A DNA stretch of 22,756 nucleotides. Origin: CAYRIF01 sp964424205 (GTDB lineage: Bacteria; Bacteroidota; Bacteroidia; Cytophagales; Cyclobacteriaceae). The notes under the pieces are model-generated. The model saw only the letters and a list, made by a program, of their open reading frames with translations. It was not told the origin of the DNA and ran no database searches. Positions 1 through 7,032 of this stretch are shown here, piece after piece. How positions within the stretch are numbered: the first letter of the stretch is position 1; each line of letters opens with the position of its first letter. The stretch is from NCBI GenBank assembly GCA_964424205.1, contig CAYRIF010000014.1, positions 1-22,756 on the forward strand, in the 5' to 3' direction. A program made the position numbers and the translations under genes.

Positions 1-387
1 AAATTAGGTTTGTCATTATTCAATGGCTACCTGAAAGCTGATCATATCAGTTGGAATACGTATCATGAAGCCCAAGACTTGGTGCAACAGGCTGAAAATT
101 ACAAAACCATATTGGGGTATTACCCCAAAATAATAATGGCAGACAAGCTATATGCCACCAATGCCAATAGAAAATGGTGTCCGTTTAACCGTTACGCCAA
201 AAGGAAAACAAGCAAAGAATATGGAAGAAGAAATCATATAGAGGGCAAAATAGGAAATGCTAAACAAGCCTACAACCTAAATCAACTAAAAACCAAATTG
301 AAGCAAACCGCCGAATCTTGGATTGCAGGTACTATCTTTGCAATGAACTTAGAGCAGTTTTTCCTCAATCTTGGCGTGACTTTTTGA
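1..387 (+). mobile_element. IS5-type transposase, 3' end (partial at window edge)
   Basis: The frame is open from base 1 to the TGA at 385-387, so this is the C-terminal ~128 residues of a gene that begins before the window. Visible family features: 'IIMADKLYATNANRKW', matching the second catalytic Asp region of IS5/DDE transposases (Asp codon at 142-144), and 'RRNHIEGKIGNAKQAYNL', the catalytic Glu region with the usual downstream basic helix, followed by a 'SWIAGTIFAMNLEQF' tail typical of this family. The first catalytic Asp lies outside the window, so whether the element is intact cannot be judged. I could not identify the right terminal inverted repeat in 388-531. The transposase reads toward the 3' end of the minus-strand deacetylase gene, so the insertion did not cut that gene's promoter. 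Confidence 0.85.
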
Positions 388-531
388 GGAAGCAAAAATA
401 ACTAACAAAACCTGTCCACTGCGGTTTAATCACTTGGATAAATTTTCTAAACGGTTTTGTCTTCTTCTAAGCCACTCCAATAAGCATTTCTCTATCCTGT
501 TTTTGTCTAGGAGTCAGTTTAGCATGGAATT

Positions 532-1401
532 TTAAAAATGGTCAGTCTTTGAACGACCAAGCTCAAATTTTCTAAAATACAATACATTTGTGGTGTCTTT
601 GAGTTCACTACTTACCCATTCAGTCATGGCTTCCTCTGTAAATTGGCTTTCATGGCATCTTAGCGATGTAAATGCTTTTTTTTCATCTTCGGGGGTAAAC
701 GAAATAACAGTATTTAGATTATCAAGATGTACATAGCCCAAGCCCCATTCTACAGGAAATTTTTTGGTTTGCTCCTTTGTCCATCCAAAATAATATAAAT
801 CGATTTGCTTCGTCCACTTTTCACGAAGTAAGATTTCTGTAGTGAGTAAACTAACAAGACGATGATCAGGATGACCCGTATCCCCATCTGGCCCAAAGGT
901 CAAGATAACGTCAGGCTTAAGTTGAATAATTTTTTTCAGAATACGCTCTTTCAATTGACCTATTTCAGTATAGTAGTCATGATGTCCATTTAGACCGAGC
1001 CCATCTTTTGCCCCTAGAAAATGGGGAGGATTGATAGCCAATTTGGCACAAGCACATGCTGTTTCTTTTTTTCTCACGGCTACTAGAGAATCTCCTGCAG
1101 GAATACCTGAATGATCATTGATGCCATAGCGACCGTCAGTCGCTACTACAAGGTATACATCACTTAAAGAGGCATATTTAGCCAATACCGGACCAATAGA
1201 GGTTTCGTCATCGGGATGAGCAAAAATGGCCATAATAGTTTTCGGAGCTACTACCTTAGAACTGATGATAGAATCTGAAAGAGCTTTTTCTTTTTTATCT
1301 GCGGCATTGTAGTTAGGAAAAGCATCCTCCCATAGCGATAATGTATAGTTCTGTGCATTCAAACTAAAGAAAATAAACAATAGAATAATTAATAGTCTCA
1401 T
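532..1401 (-). CDS. Secreted PIG-L/LmbE-family deacetylase
   Basis: A 289-residue protein of the PIG-L (LmbE-like) family, zinc-dependent enzymes that remove N-acetyl groups from GlcNAc-type substrates. The diagnostic 'AHPDDE' is at residues 61-66 and the second metal motif 'GHPDH' at 176-180. By analogy with MshB, His62, Asp65 and His180 should bind zinc and Asp64 act as base (family knowledge). Residues 1-17 form a signal peptide ending 'SLNAQ', so the enzyme is predicted to be periplasmic or secreted, unlike the cytosolic MshB and BshB enzymes. That points to an envelope or imported amino-sugar substrate, which the sequence does not identify. The ATG at 1399-1401 places the signal peptide correctly. 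The gene stands alone. Its 3' end abuts the transposon-flanking DNA, so the last few residues may have been altered by the insertion. Confidence 0.85.
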   Translation of the reverse strand: MRLLIILLFIFFSLNAQNYTLSLWEDAFPNYNAADKKEKALSDSIISSKVVAPKTIMAIFAHPDDETSIGPVLAKYASLSDVYLVVATDGRYGINDHSGIPAGDSLVAVRKKETACACAKLAINPPHFLGAKDGLGLNGHHDYYTEIGQLKERILKKIIQLKPDVILTFGPDGDTGHPDHRLVSLLTTEILLREKWTKQIDLYYFGWTKEQTKKFPVEWGLGYVHLDNLNTVISFTPEDEKKAFTSLRCHESQFTEEAMTEWVSSELKDTTNVLYFRKFELGRSKTDHF

Positions 1402-1510
1402 AAATTATTATTTTTTGATGAAGTAATTAATATCCAATCATTATTACTAGGGAGGGTTGAATTTTAGTAATTCAGAATTTTGAGAAACCACTAAATACTT
1501 GCTTAGACTC

Positions 1511-1765
1511 CTATTTCAACAATTGTATCAACAAAAGTATAATTTTTTTTAAAACCCCCAAGGCACTTCCAAAAATCATCCAGTATGAGAAATAATATGT
1601 CAGGTTTATAGTCGGGTTTGTTTTTATCCCCTTCAGTTACTTATTTATGACTTTTTGGTCACTGTCATAATCAACATTAATGGCGTTTCAATTTTCATAG
1701 GATTTACCTTCAAATTCTATTTGTACGATGTATATATTCTCTTTGCTGCTACGAGATAATGTCAT
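1511..1765 (-). pseudogene. Decayed small membrane-protein gene (two in-frame stops)
   Basis: One minus-strand frame from an ATG at 1763-1765 to a TAG at 1511-1513 reads as protein apart from an internal TGA (1688-1690) and TAA (1637-1639). The segments include 'NIYIVQIEFEGKSYEN', then 'NAINVDYDSDQKVINK', then a 41-residue tail with the strongly hydrophobic stretches 'YYFSYWMIFGSALGVL' and 'IILLLIQLLK'. A beta-strand-rich soluble part followed by a C-terminal membrane segment faintly recalls DUF3592-like proteins, but this is an impression and not an assignment. All segments keep one frame, which favours a recently inactivated gene over chance. The coding-like signal may extend upstream in another frame ('NYAVKVPCKGNAIEANIYI', about 1780-1833). 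Low confidence because the pieces are short. Confidence 0.35.
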
Positions 1766-1845
1766 AAAAGTCAAATAATTATATAAATATTTGCTTCTAT
1801 TGCATTTCCCTTACAGGGCACTTTGACGGCATAATTTCTTGTTAA

Positions 1846-1872
1846 AAATGGCAAAAACCCTTAATGCCATTT
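1846..1872. repeat. Short inverted repeat upstream of the four-helix protein gene
   Basis: Arms AAATGGCA (1846-1853) and TGCCATTT (1865-1872) pair perfectly over 8 bases around an 11-base loop. The right arm is followed by a T-rich run, so it could act as a weak terminator on the plus strand or as a leader hairpin. There is no plus-strand gene upstream for it to terminate, so a leader or operator role is equally possible. Confidence 0.35.
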
Positions 1873-1930
1873 GTTTTTAATACAGATTAAAACCACATTG
1901 TATAACGTTTAACTTAAAACACTTACTATT

Positions 1931-2371
1931 ATGACAGATACAACAAACAAACCCAACACACCATTTTGGCTAATTGGTGTCGTAGCCCTTATTTGGAATT
2001 TGATGGGCGTATTTGCCTACATCAGCCAAGTAACCATGACCGAAGAAGCATTGGTCGCTTTGCCAGAAGCTGAAAGAGCCATGTATCAAAATGTGCCTGC
2101 TTGGGCTACTGCTGCATTTGCCATCGCCGTATTTGCTGGTGTCCTAGGTTGTATTTTATTATTACTTAGAAAAAAGATGGCAACTACTATATTATTAATT
2201 TCATTGGGTGCTATTCTTGTACAAATGCTTTACAATTTCTTCATATATTTAGGTAAAGCCACGGAAGTATATGGGCCAGGGAGTATGATTATGCCTGTGA
2301 TGGTTATCATCATCGGATTCTTTTTAGTGTGGTATGCTAGAAAATGTAATGCCAAAGGATGGTTATTATGA
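1931..2371 (+). CDS. Small four-helix inner-membrane protein, function unknown
   Basis: This 146-residue protein has four predicted membrane helices at about 12-32, 57-79, 84-107 and 116-136. A short acidic loop (36-50, 'MTEEALVALPEAERAMYQ') separates helices 1 and 2, and a basic 'RKK' turn (80-82) separates helices 2 and 3. Positive charges at the 80-82 turn and at the C-terminus ('ARKCNAKG') suggest both termini are cytoplasmic. I recall similar short Bacteroidota proteins carrying database names such as 'sugar transporter', but nothing in the sequence supports transport of a sugar, and four helices are too few for a classical carrier. The gene is a single unit: a terminator follows it and the next plus-strand gene has its own promoter-like box. 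Confidence 0.8.
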   Translation: MTDTTNKPNTPFWLIGVVALIWNLMGVFAYISQVTMTEEALVALPEAERAMYQNVPAWATAAFAIAVFAGVLGCILLLLRKKMATTILLISLGAILVQMLYNFFIYLGKATEVYGPGSMIMPVMVIIIGFFLVWYARKCNAKGWLL

Positions 2372-2390
2372 AAATTTATACATAAAAAGC

Positions 2391-2413
2391 AAAACTGACA
2401 GCTTCGGTTTTTT
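2391..2413 (+). terminator. Intrinsic terminator after the four-helix protein gene
   Basis: AAAACTGA (2391-2398) pairs with TCGGTTTT (2404-2411) across a 5-base loop, with one G-T wobble, and the stem runs into a six-T tract (2408-2413). It lies 20 bases after the stop codon of the four-helix protein gene, the expected position for a Rho-independent terminator. Confidence 0.65.
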
Positions 2414-2515
2414 CATCACCTTAGATCTCGTTGAAGTAGACATGGAATCATTCTCCAAACCTTACACCAAAGATTGATTGCCTATAAAACAGTATGTGAC
2501 ATCCTAATTATTTAG

Positions 2516-2523
2516 TAAATTTG
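2516..2523 (+). promoter_or_regulatory. Probable -7 promoter box for the lipoprotein operon
   Basis: TAAATTTG matches the Bacteroidota -7 consensus TAnnTTTG exactly and lies 20 bases before the ATG of the lipoprotein gene, implying a very short 5' leader. The -33 position has no clear TTTG (TGTG at 2495-2498 is the nearest, with short spacing), so the call rests on the -7 box and on the terminator located just upstream. Confidence 0.4.
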
Positions 2524-2543
2524 TAATTCACTAAATCAAAAGC

Positions 2544-3215
2544 ATGCCGAAAATATTGGTTAGATTTTTTCTTGTCATCCCGCTATTTCTTTTTGTAGGA
2601 TGCTTTGAAGTAATTGAAGAAGTCACCTTAAATAAAGATGGTTCTGGAAAAGTTTCACTTACCATTAATTTAAGCAGAAGTAAAACCAAGCTGAATTCCA
2701 TCATGCTGCTAGATAGCGTAAATGATTACAAGGTTCCCACAAAACCAGAGATTGAAAAACATTTTACTGACGTTGCTAACACCATTAAAAATATCGAAGG
2801 CATTTCGAATGTAAAAAATGCCATCAACTTCAAGGAGTATATTTTCAATATCTCATGCGACTTCGCTTCAGTAGAAGCATTGAATGCGGTGATTTCGAAT
2901 TTCAGCACCAAAGAAGATGCTAAAAAGATAAGTATCAACAAGCATTTTATTTATGATAAAACTAAAAGTTTATTCACGAGAAGTTACCACTATGATTTAG
3001 CCAAGGAGTTTAACAAAACAAATATGGAAGATCGTAAAATATTTAAAACAGCCACCTATACAACCATCTATCATTTCGAAAAACCAATTATAAGTGCCAA
3101 TAACAAAGCGGCAAAAATAGCAGGAAACAAAAAGGCAATCATGCTACGCGTAAATGCACAAGACATTATTTCCAACAAAAATACAATCAAAAATAAGATT
3201 CAGTTACAAAAATAA
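2544..3215 (+). CDS. Predicted lipoprotein, first gene of a three-gene envelope operon
   Basis: This 223-residue protein starts with a short basic n-region, a hydrophobic core (7-18) and a lipobox-like 'FVGC', with Cys20 as the lipidation site. The Phe at -3 is slightly unusual. The mature part begins 'FEVIEEVTLNKDGSGKVSL', a pattern seen in secreted Bacteroidota proteins where a beta-strand rich domain follows the lipid anchor. The rest is mixed and basic toward the end, with no catalytic motif I recognise. The gap to the next gene is 34 bases on the same strand, so it is likely co-transcribed with the two large proteins that follow and probably acts with them at the envelope. Function unknown. 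Confidence 0.75.
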   Translation: MPKILVRFFLVIPLFLFVGCFEVIEEVTLNKDGSGKVSLTINLSRSKTKLNSIMLLDSVNDYKVPTKPEIEKHFTDVANTIKNIEGISNVKNAINFKEYIFNISCDFASVEALNAVISNFSTKEDAKKISINKHFIYDKTKSLFTRSYHYDLAKEFNKTNMEDRKIFKTATYTTIYHFEKPIISANNKAAKIAGNKKAIMLRVNAQDIISNKNTIKNKIQLQK

Positions 3216-3249
3216 AATACCTGTTTGACTGATTACAAAATCAATACAC

Positions 3250-5547
3250 ATGAAAAAAATTATTCTATTAGTATTATTATGCATTCCTATCATAGGGGTT
3301 TCTCAAAGTCTGGAAAGTAAAATACCCAGCAATGCACAAGCTGTGGTAGCCATTAACGGAGATAGGATGCTGGAACTATTCAGCATTGAACAGTTTAACA
3401 ACCTAAGTTTTAGCAAAGAAATCTTCAAAGAAATAGCGAAAAATGATGTCAGCATTACTAGTGTTGAAGATTTTGGGTTCAACCTAAACTCCAAGGCATA
3501 TGCCTTTTATGAAATGACAGATAGTATTAACTATTTTAATGCGCTAGTAAAACTAAGTGACAAAAAAGCTTTCGAAAAATTAATTCCGGAATACAAAAGA
3601 CAGAACATTGTCAGGGCAAATGGTTTAAACATTTTATCTGAATACAGCACCATCACTATTTGGAATGACAACATGCTTTTAACCTGTCACGGAGAAAATG
3701 CGTATCAATATTTTGAAACCAACAAAGAACGATTCTTGTTACAAGCTGATAGCGCAGATCAAGATATTTATGATATCAAAGAAAGACTTGGTAAAACATG
3801 GGTGGAAAACTATGCCTACAAGGTTTTTAATAATAATCCGACAAAATCTATTTTCCAAAATAAAAGTTATCAGGCTGGCAAAGGAAAAAATGCCGCTTAC
3901 TATTTTTGGATTAATAATTACGGTGCATTAATGACCCAATATATGAGCGCAATTTCCGCTGTGTTTTCGCAAAATCTCTTAGGAATGCAGCCAAACAAAA
4001 GCATCTATGGCATTGAAGCTGTTTGGGGTAATCTCTATTTCGATAATGATGCGGTCAGAGTCACTACCGATATGGAGATAAGCAAAGACTGGATAAAATC
4101 TTATAAAAAGATGTACAAATCGAAAATTGGCAGTGAATTCCTTAACTACTTTGACCAAAATAATGCACTCGCTTATTGGAGCATTTCTGCAAATACGCAA
4201 GCCATTTTAGAAGAGTATCCTTCCTTCATCTCTAAATTATACGGAGGCATGCTACCGCAGTACCAAGAAGAAACGACCCTGGCGACAGACCTATTCTCCA
4301 TTCTGTTGGATGAAGAAGCCATCGGCAATGTTCTGACCGGCAATATGCTTTTTGTATTCAACGGAGTAAGTGAGAAAACAGTACCATACACCACCTACGA
4401 ATATGATGACGACTACAACAGAACTGAAGTAACCAAAACTAAAAGTGAACCTATGCCTGATTTCACGATCATGATAGGTTCTGAAAATAAAAAATTATTA
4501 AACAAGTTTGTACGCCTTGCTGCTAAATATGAATTGGTCAATCAGAAGGTAAATTACTATAAAATCAAGGAAAATAATGATCTGCCCTTCGGGTTATTTT
4601 TTGTAATCAAAGAGGGTGTCGTTTTCTTGACCAATTCTGAAAAACAAATTTCAGATATCGCTAATAATAAAATTACGGCAAATACTGGGAAACACAAATC
4701 TTTGATTCGGAAAAATGCGTCTGTATTCTATGCTAATGGGAAAAGTATTTTGGGAGAGGTGCCTGAAACATTGCTCACTGGTGGCATCGAAAAAGCGTAT
4801 TTTAATTATGCCAAGGAGCATTTAAGTGAAATCACTTTGACAACTTCAAGGTTAAAGAGAAATAAAATGCAGGTAGCATTTAAAATAAACACCCCACAAC
4901 AAAAGGGCAACTCATTAAATTATTTGATGCACTTCTTTGAGGATTTGATAGCTATTGATAAAAATCAAAATAAGCGTTATGTTGCTCCCGTAGAAGAAGT
5001 AAAAGAGGGCAATAAATCCGAGAAAGTTTATGATGACGCGGAGGCAGTTGTAGGGGAGGCTAAAAATGCTGTAAATGAGGTGGACATTGAAGAGGTCGTA
5101 GAAGAAAATGATGATACGCTAGAAGATATTCCGTTTTCAGTAATAGAAGATGCCCCTGTTTACCCTGGTTGTAAAGGCAGTAATGTCGAGTTAAAAAAAT
5201 GTTTGCAAGAAGCAATTCAAAAGCATGTTGCAAGCAATTTCAACACAGGGTTGGCAAATGAATTAGGGCTATCGCCAGGTAAAATAAAAGTTTATGTAGT
5301 CTTTAAAATAGATAAAAAAGGTAATGTCGTTGATATTAGGGCTAGAGGACCACATAAATGGTTAGAAGAGGAAGCTATTAGAGTTGTCAAACTTTTACCG
5401 CAGATGTTACCTGGAAAACTACGTGGAAAACCCGTTGGTGTAAATTATACCTTGCCTATATCCCTTGTGGTAGCCGAATCAAAAGTAAAAGAAGCAACAG
5501 AACCTATTCAAGAAGTAGAAGAAGAGGAAGTAATTGAAGGAAACTAG
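3250..5547 (+). CDS. Secreted DUF4836-like protein fused to a TonB C-terminal domain
   Basis: This 765-residue protein begins with a signal peptide (residues 1-19, 'CIPIIGVSQ'). Residues 20 to about 560 form a large secreted region opening with 'IPSNAQAVVAINGDRM', the style of opening I associate with Bacteroidota DUF4836-like proteins (my assignment from memory, not a search). After an acidic linker (about 575-628) comes 'VIEDAPVYPGC' (631-641) and a TonB_C-type domain (about 672-742, 'KVYVVFKIDKKGNVVDIRA' to 'YTLPISLVV'), the same combination found at the end of many Bacteroidota TonB proteins. Here the N-terminal membrane anchor and proline-rich spacer of TonB are missing, so it cannot be an ordinary energy transducer. 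Residues 385-394 ('YDDDYNRTEV') recur in the next gene's product. The ends of the two genes nearly touch, indicating one operon. Confidence 0.75.
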   Translation: MKKIILLVLLCIPIIGVSQSLESKIPSNAQAVVAINGDRMLELFSIEQFNNLSFSKEIFKEIAKNDVSITSVEDFGFNLNSKAYAFYEMTDSINYFNALVKLSDKKAFEKLIPEYKRQNIVRANGLNILSEYSTITIWNDNMLLTCHGENAYQYFETNKERFLLQADSADQDIYDIKERLGKTWVENYAYKVFNNNPTKSIFQNKSYQAGKGKNAAYYFWINNYGALMTQYMSAISAVFSQNLLGMQPNKSIYGIEAVWGNLYFDNDAVRVTTDMEISKDWIKSYKKMYKSKIGSEFLNYFDQNNALAYWSISANTQAILEEYPSFISKLYGGMLPQYQEETTLATDLFSILLDEEAIGNVLTGNMLFVFNGVSEKTVPYTTYEYDDDYNRTEVTKTKSEPMPDFTIMIGSENKKLLNKFVRLAAKYELVNQKVNYYKIKENNDLPFGLFFVIKEGVVFLTNSEKQISDIANNKITANTGKHKSLIRKNASVFYANGKSILGEVPETLLTGGIEKAYFNYAKEHLSEITLTTSRLKRNKMQVAFKINTPQQKGNSLNYLMHFFEDLIAIDKNQNKRYVAPVEEVKEGNKSEKVYDDAEAVVGEAKNAVNEVDIEEVVEENDDTLEDIPFSVIEDAPVYPGCKGSNVELKKCLQEAIQKHVASNFNTGLANELGLSPGKIKVYVVFKIDKKGNVVDIRARGPHKWLEEEAIRVVKLLPQMLPGKLRGKPVGVNYTLPISLVVAESKVKEATEPIQEVEEEEVIEGN

Positions 5548-5551
5548 TCAC

Positions 5552-6910
5552 ATGCGAAAAAGACTTGTTTATATTCTTTTAGGGATTACTGCAATACTGT
5601 TAGCCACTTATTTTATAAGGTATAAACAAGCTTCAAATTTTACCGACCGCATACCAGCCACTGCTACAGCGGTGATCAATATTAACACCCGGCAGTTAGA
5701 GCATCATCTCCTCATTGACCTATTGACACACCCGTCATCCTATATAGATTTTATACCTAGTATAGCAGAGGATAGCGTTGAGGAAGAATCGTTCTCCCTT
5801 ACAAAAGGAATTTCCATTCCAAAAAACATACTACTATATACAGAGAATGATGCTTTAGAAGACACGTGGCTCACAAGTGTATTTGAAATAGATGATGTAG
5901 AGGAATTATCTGCCTATTTGCTATCTGAAAAATTCATTAAACAGCAGCACGGTGCGATTGATGTATTCAAAAAAGGGAATATTTCATTTGCCATAAAAAG
6001 CAAAAAACTCATCATCTCATTGAATTATAAAAGCGAAAAAGATATGCTTGGAAAATTAGAGGCTATTTTCAACGAGACAAACTTTTTATTGACCACTGCT
6101 CCCCTGCTGAAAACCATTGTTAATAGCAAGAGTGATATTTGTTTTGCAAGCACCGAAAAAAATTTCCTAGAAGCAAATTTCAAAAAAGGGAAATTAGAGG
6201 TTTTGGGAATGTTAAATTCATATTCTGACCTATTCACCGCGAACAGTCAACCAAAATTTCCAGAAAATTCCATTGCATACATCTCAGGAAAGTTTAATAA
6301 AAAAAACTCCTATTTTCAAAAACTGTTAGGGTCGGATAACCAAAGGAAGTTTGAAGAATTTACGCACCTGTCCATCGATTCTATTATCAGCAAATGGGAC
6401 GGAAATTTTAGCGTAAACCTAAAGTCAATTAACCACAAAATAGACTCCATCATCACCTATGACTATGATGATGATTTCAATAAGGTAGAAGTTATCTCTA
6501 CACAACAGATTATTGTTCCAGATGTAAATATTAGCCTTGGAAAAATGCCAGATAATAGCTTGTTTCACTATTTTGAGCAAAAAAATGCTATAAAAATCAT
6601 AGCTACTGATTCTATTTTTGCTGCTATCCCACTATATGGTTTTCTAGCCTCTGACAAAGATAAGATATTGGAGATTTACACCATCGCTACCAGTGAATAT
6701 CAAAAGCGACAGTCCTCTAAACTTAGCGGGCATTTCAACTTAGCATCATATCTTCAAAATCCTTTGGATATGTCACTACTATCAGTAGATAGCACCTATA
6801 AAAACTTCATTAATGATATTTCAGTGGCGCTATCTAATGAGAATGAGTTTCATTTAGAAATCAATGCCATTGACAGTGAGCGTAGCTTTTTAGGGCAATT
6901 GATAAAATAA
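5552..6910 (+). CDS. Membrane-anchored paralogue of the preceding secreted protein
   Basis: Starting at the ATG at 5552 gives 452 residues. An in-frame TTG at 5534 would overlap the previous gene by 14 bases and is less likely, because GAAGGA about 12 bases before the ATG makes a reasonable ribosome binding site. The N-terminus has one membrane helix (about 5-21, 'VYILLGITAILLATYF'), then an extracytoplasmic domain opening 'DRIPATATAVININTRQL', which parallels 'IPSNAQAVVAINGDRM' in the upstream protein. 'YDDDFNKVEV' (305-314) matches that protein's 'YDDDYNRTEV', followed in both by a segment of the type 'PDxxxxxG'. The two are therefore diverged duplicates, and this copy lacks the TonB C-terminal domain. 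No enzymatic motif is visible. It is the last gene of the operon. Function unknown. Confidence 0.75.
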   Translation: MRKRLVYILLGITAILLATYFIRYKQASNFTDRIPATATAVININTRQLEHHLLIDLLTHPSSYIDFIPSIAEDSVEEESFSLTKGISIPKNILLYTENDALEDTWLTSVFEIDDVEELSAYLLSEKFIKQQHGAIDVFKKGNISFAIKSKKLIISLNYKSEKDMLGKLEAIFNETNFLLTTAPLLKTIVNSKSDICFASTEKNFLEANFKKGKLEVLGMLNSYSDLFTANSQPKFPENSIAYISGKFNKKNSYFQKLLGSDNQRKFEEFTHLSIDSIISKWDGNFSVNLKSINHKIDSIITYDYDDDFNKVEVISTQQIIVPDVNISLGKMPDNSLFHYFEQKNAIKIIATDSIFAAIPLYGFLASDKDKILEIYTIATSEYQKRQSSKLSGHFNLASYLQNPLDMSLLSVDSTYKNFINDISVALSNENEFHLEINAIDSERSFLGQLIK

Positions 6911-6926
6911 ATATCACTCATTTAAG

Positions 6927-7006
6927 ACGGCACATTTCACATGCCGTACCTACGGCACTGCCACATTCCAAAATTTTAGTGCTACAAACATAACGCTCCT
7001 AAGGAG
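6927..7006. repeat. REP-like palindromic element between convergent genes
   Basis: The gap between two convergent genes holds ACGGCA (6927-6932), TGCCGTA (6942-6948) and TACGGCA (6951-6957). The last two form a near-continuous palindrome, and the first can pair with the second as an alternative hairpin. Thirty bases on, GCTACAAACATAACG (6981-6995) leads into CTCCT-A-AGGAG (6996-7006), a second palindrome. From memory, 'TGCCGTA..TACGGCA' and 'GCTACAAACAT..GCTCCT..AGGAG' are modules of dispersed intergenic repeats in Bacteroidota genomes. That recollection was not checked. The element could serve as a bidirectional terminator. Confidence 0.55.
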
Positions 7007-7032
7007 TATGCTTATCCGTTTGAAAACTACAC

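Larger units (their letters stand above)
1402..1930. other. 529-base gap with no intact gene
   Basis: Between the divergently oriented deacetylase and four-helix protein genes I find no intact gene. The gap holds the likely pseudogene at 1511-1765 and a small inverted repeat at 1846-1872 (AAATGGCA, 11-base loop, TGCCATTT), which lies 58 bases before the start of the next gene. That repeat could be part of its 5' leader or the remnant of a terminator. I could not find a clear TAnnTTTG box for either flanking gene. Confidence 0.6.

Noticed and set aside
2376..2477. Open plus-strand frame ('GFFITLDLVEVDMESFSK') after the four-helix protein gene
   Set aside because: It has no start codon at its beginning, passes through a good terminator hairpin, ends after about 33 residues and matches nothing I know. 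It is better explained as spacer DNA.
5534..5551. TTG start for the anchored paralogue, overlapping the upstream gene
   Set aside because: The ATG at 5552 has a ribosome-binding-like GAAGGA at good spacing and gives a clean basic N-terminus before the membrane helix.
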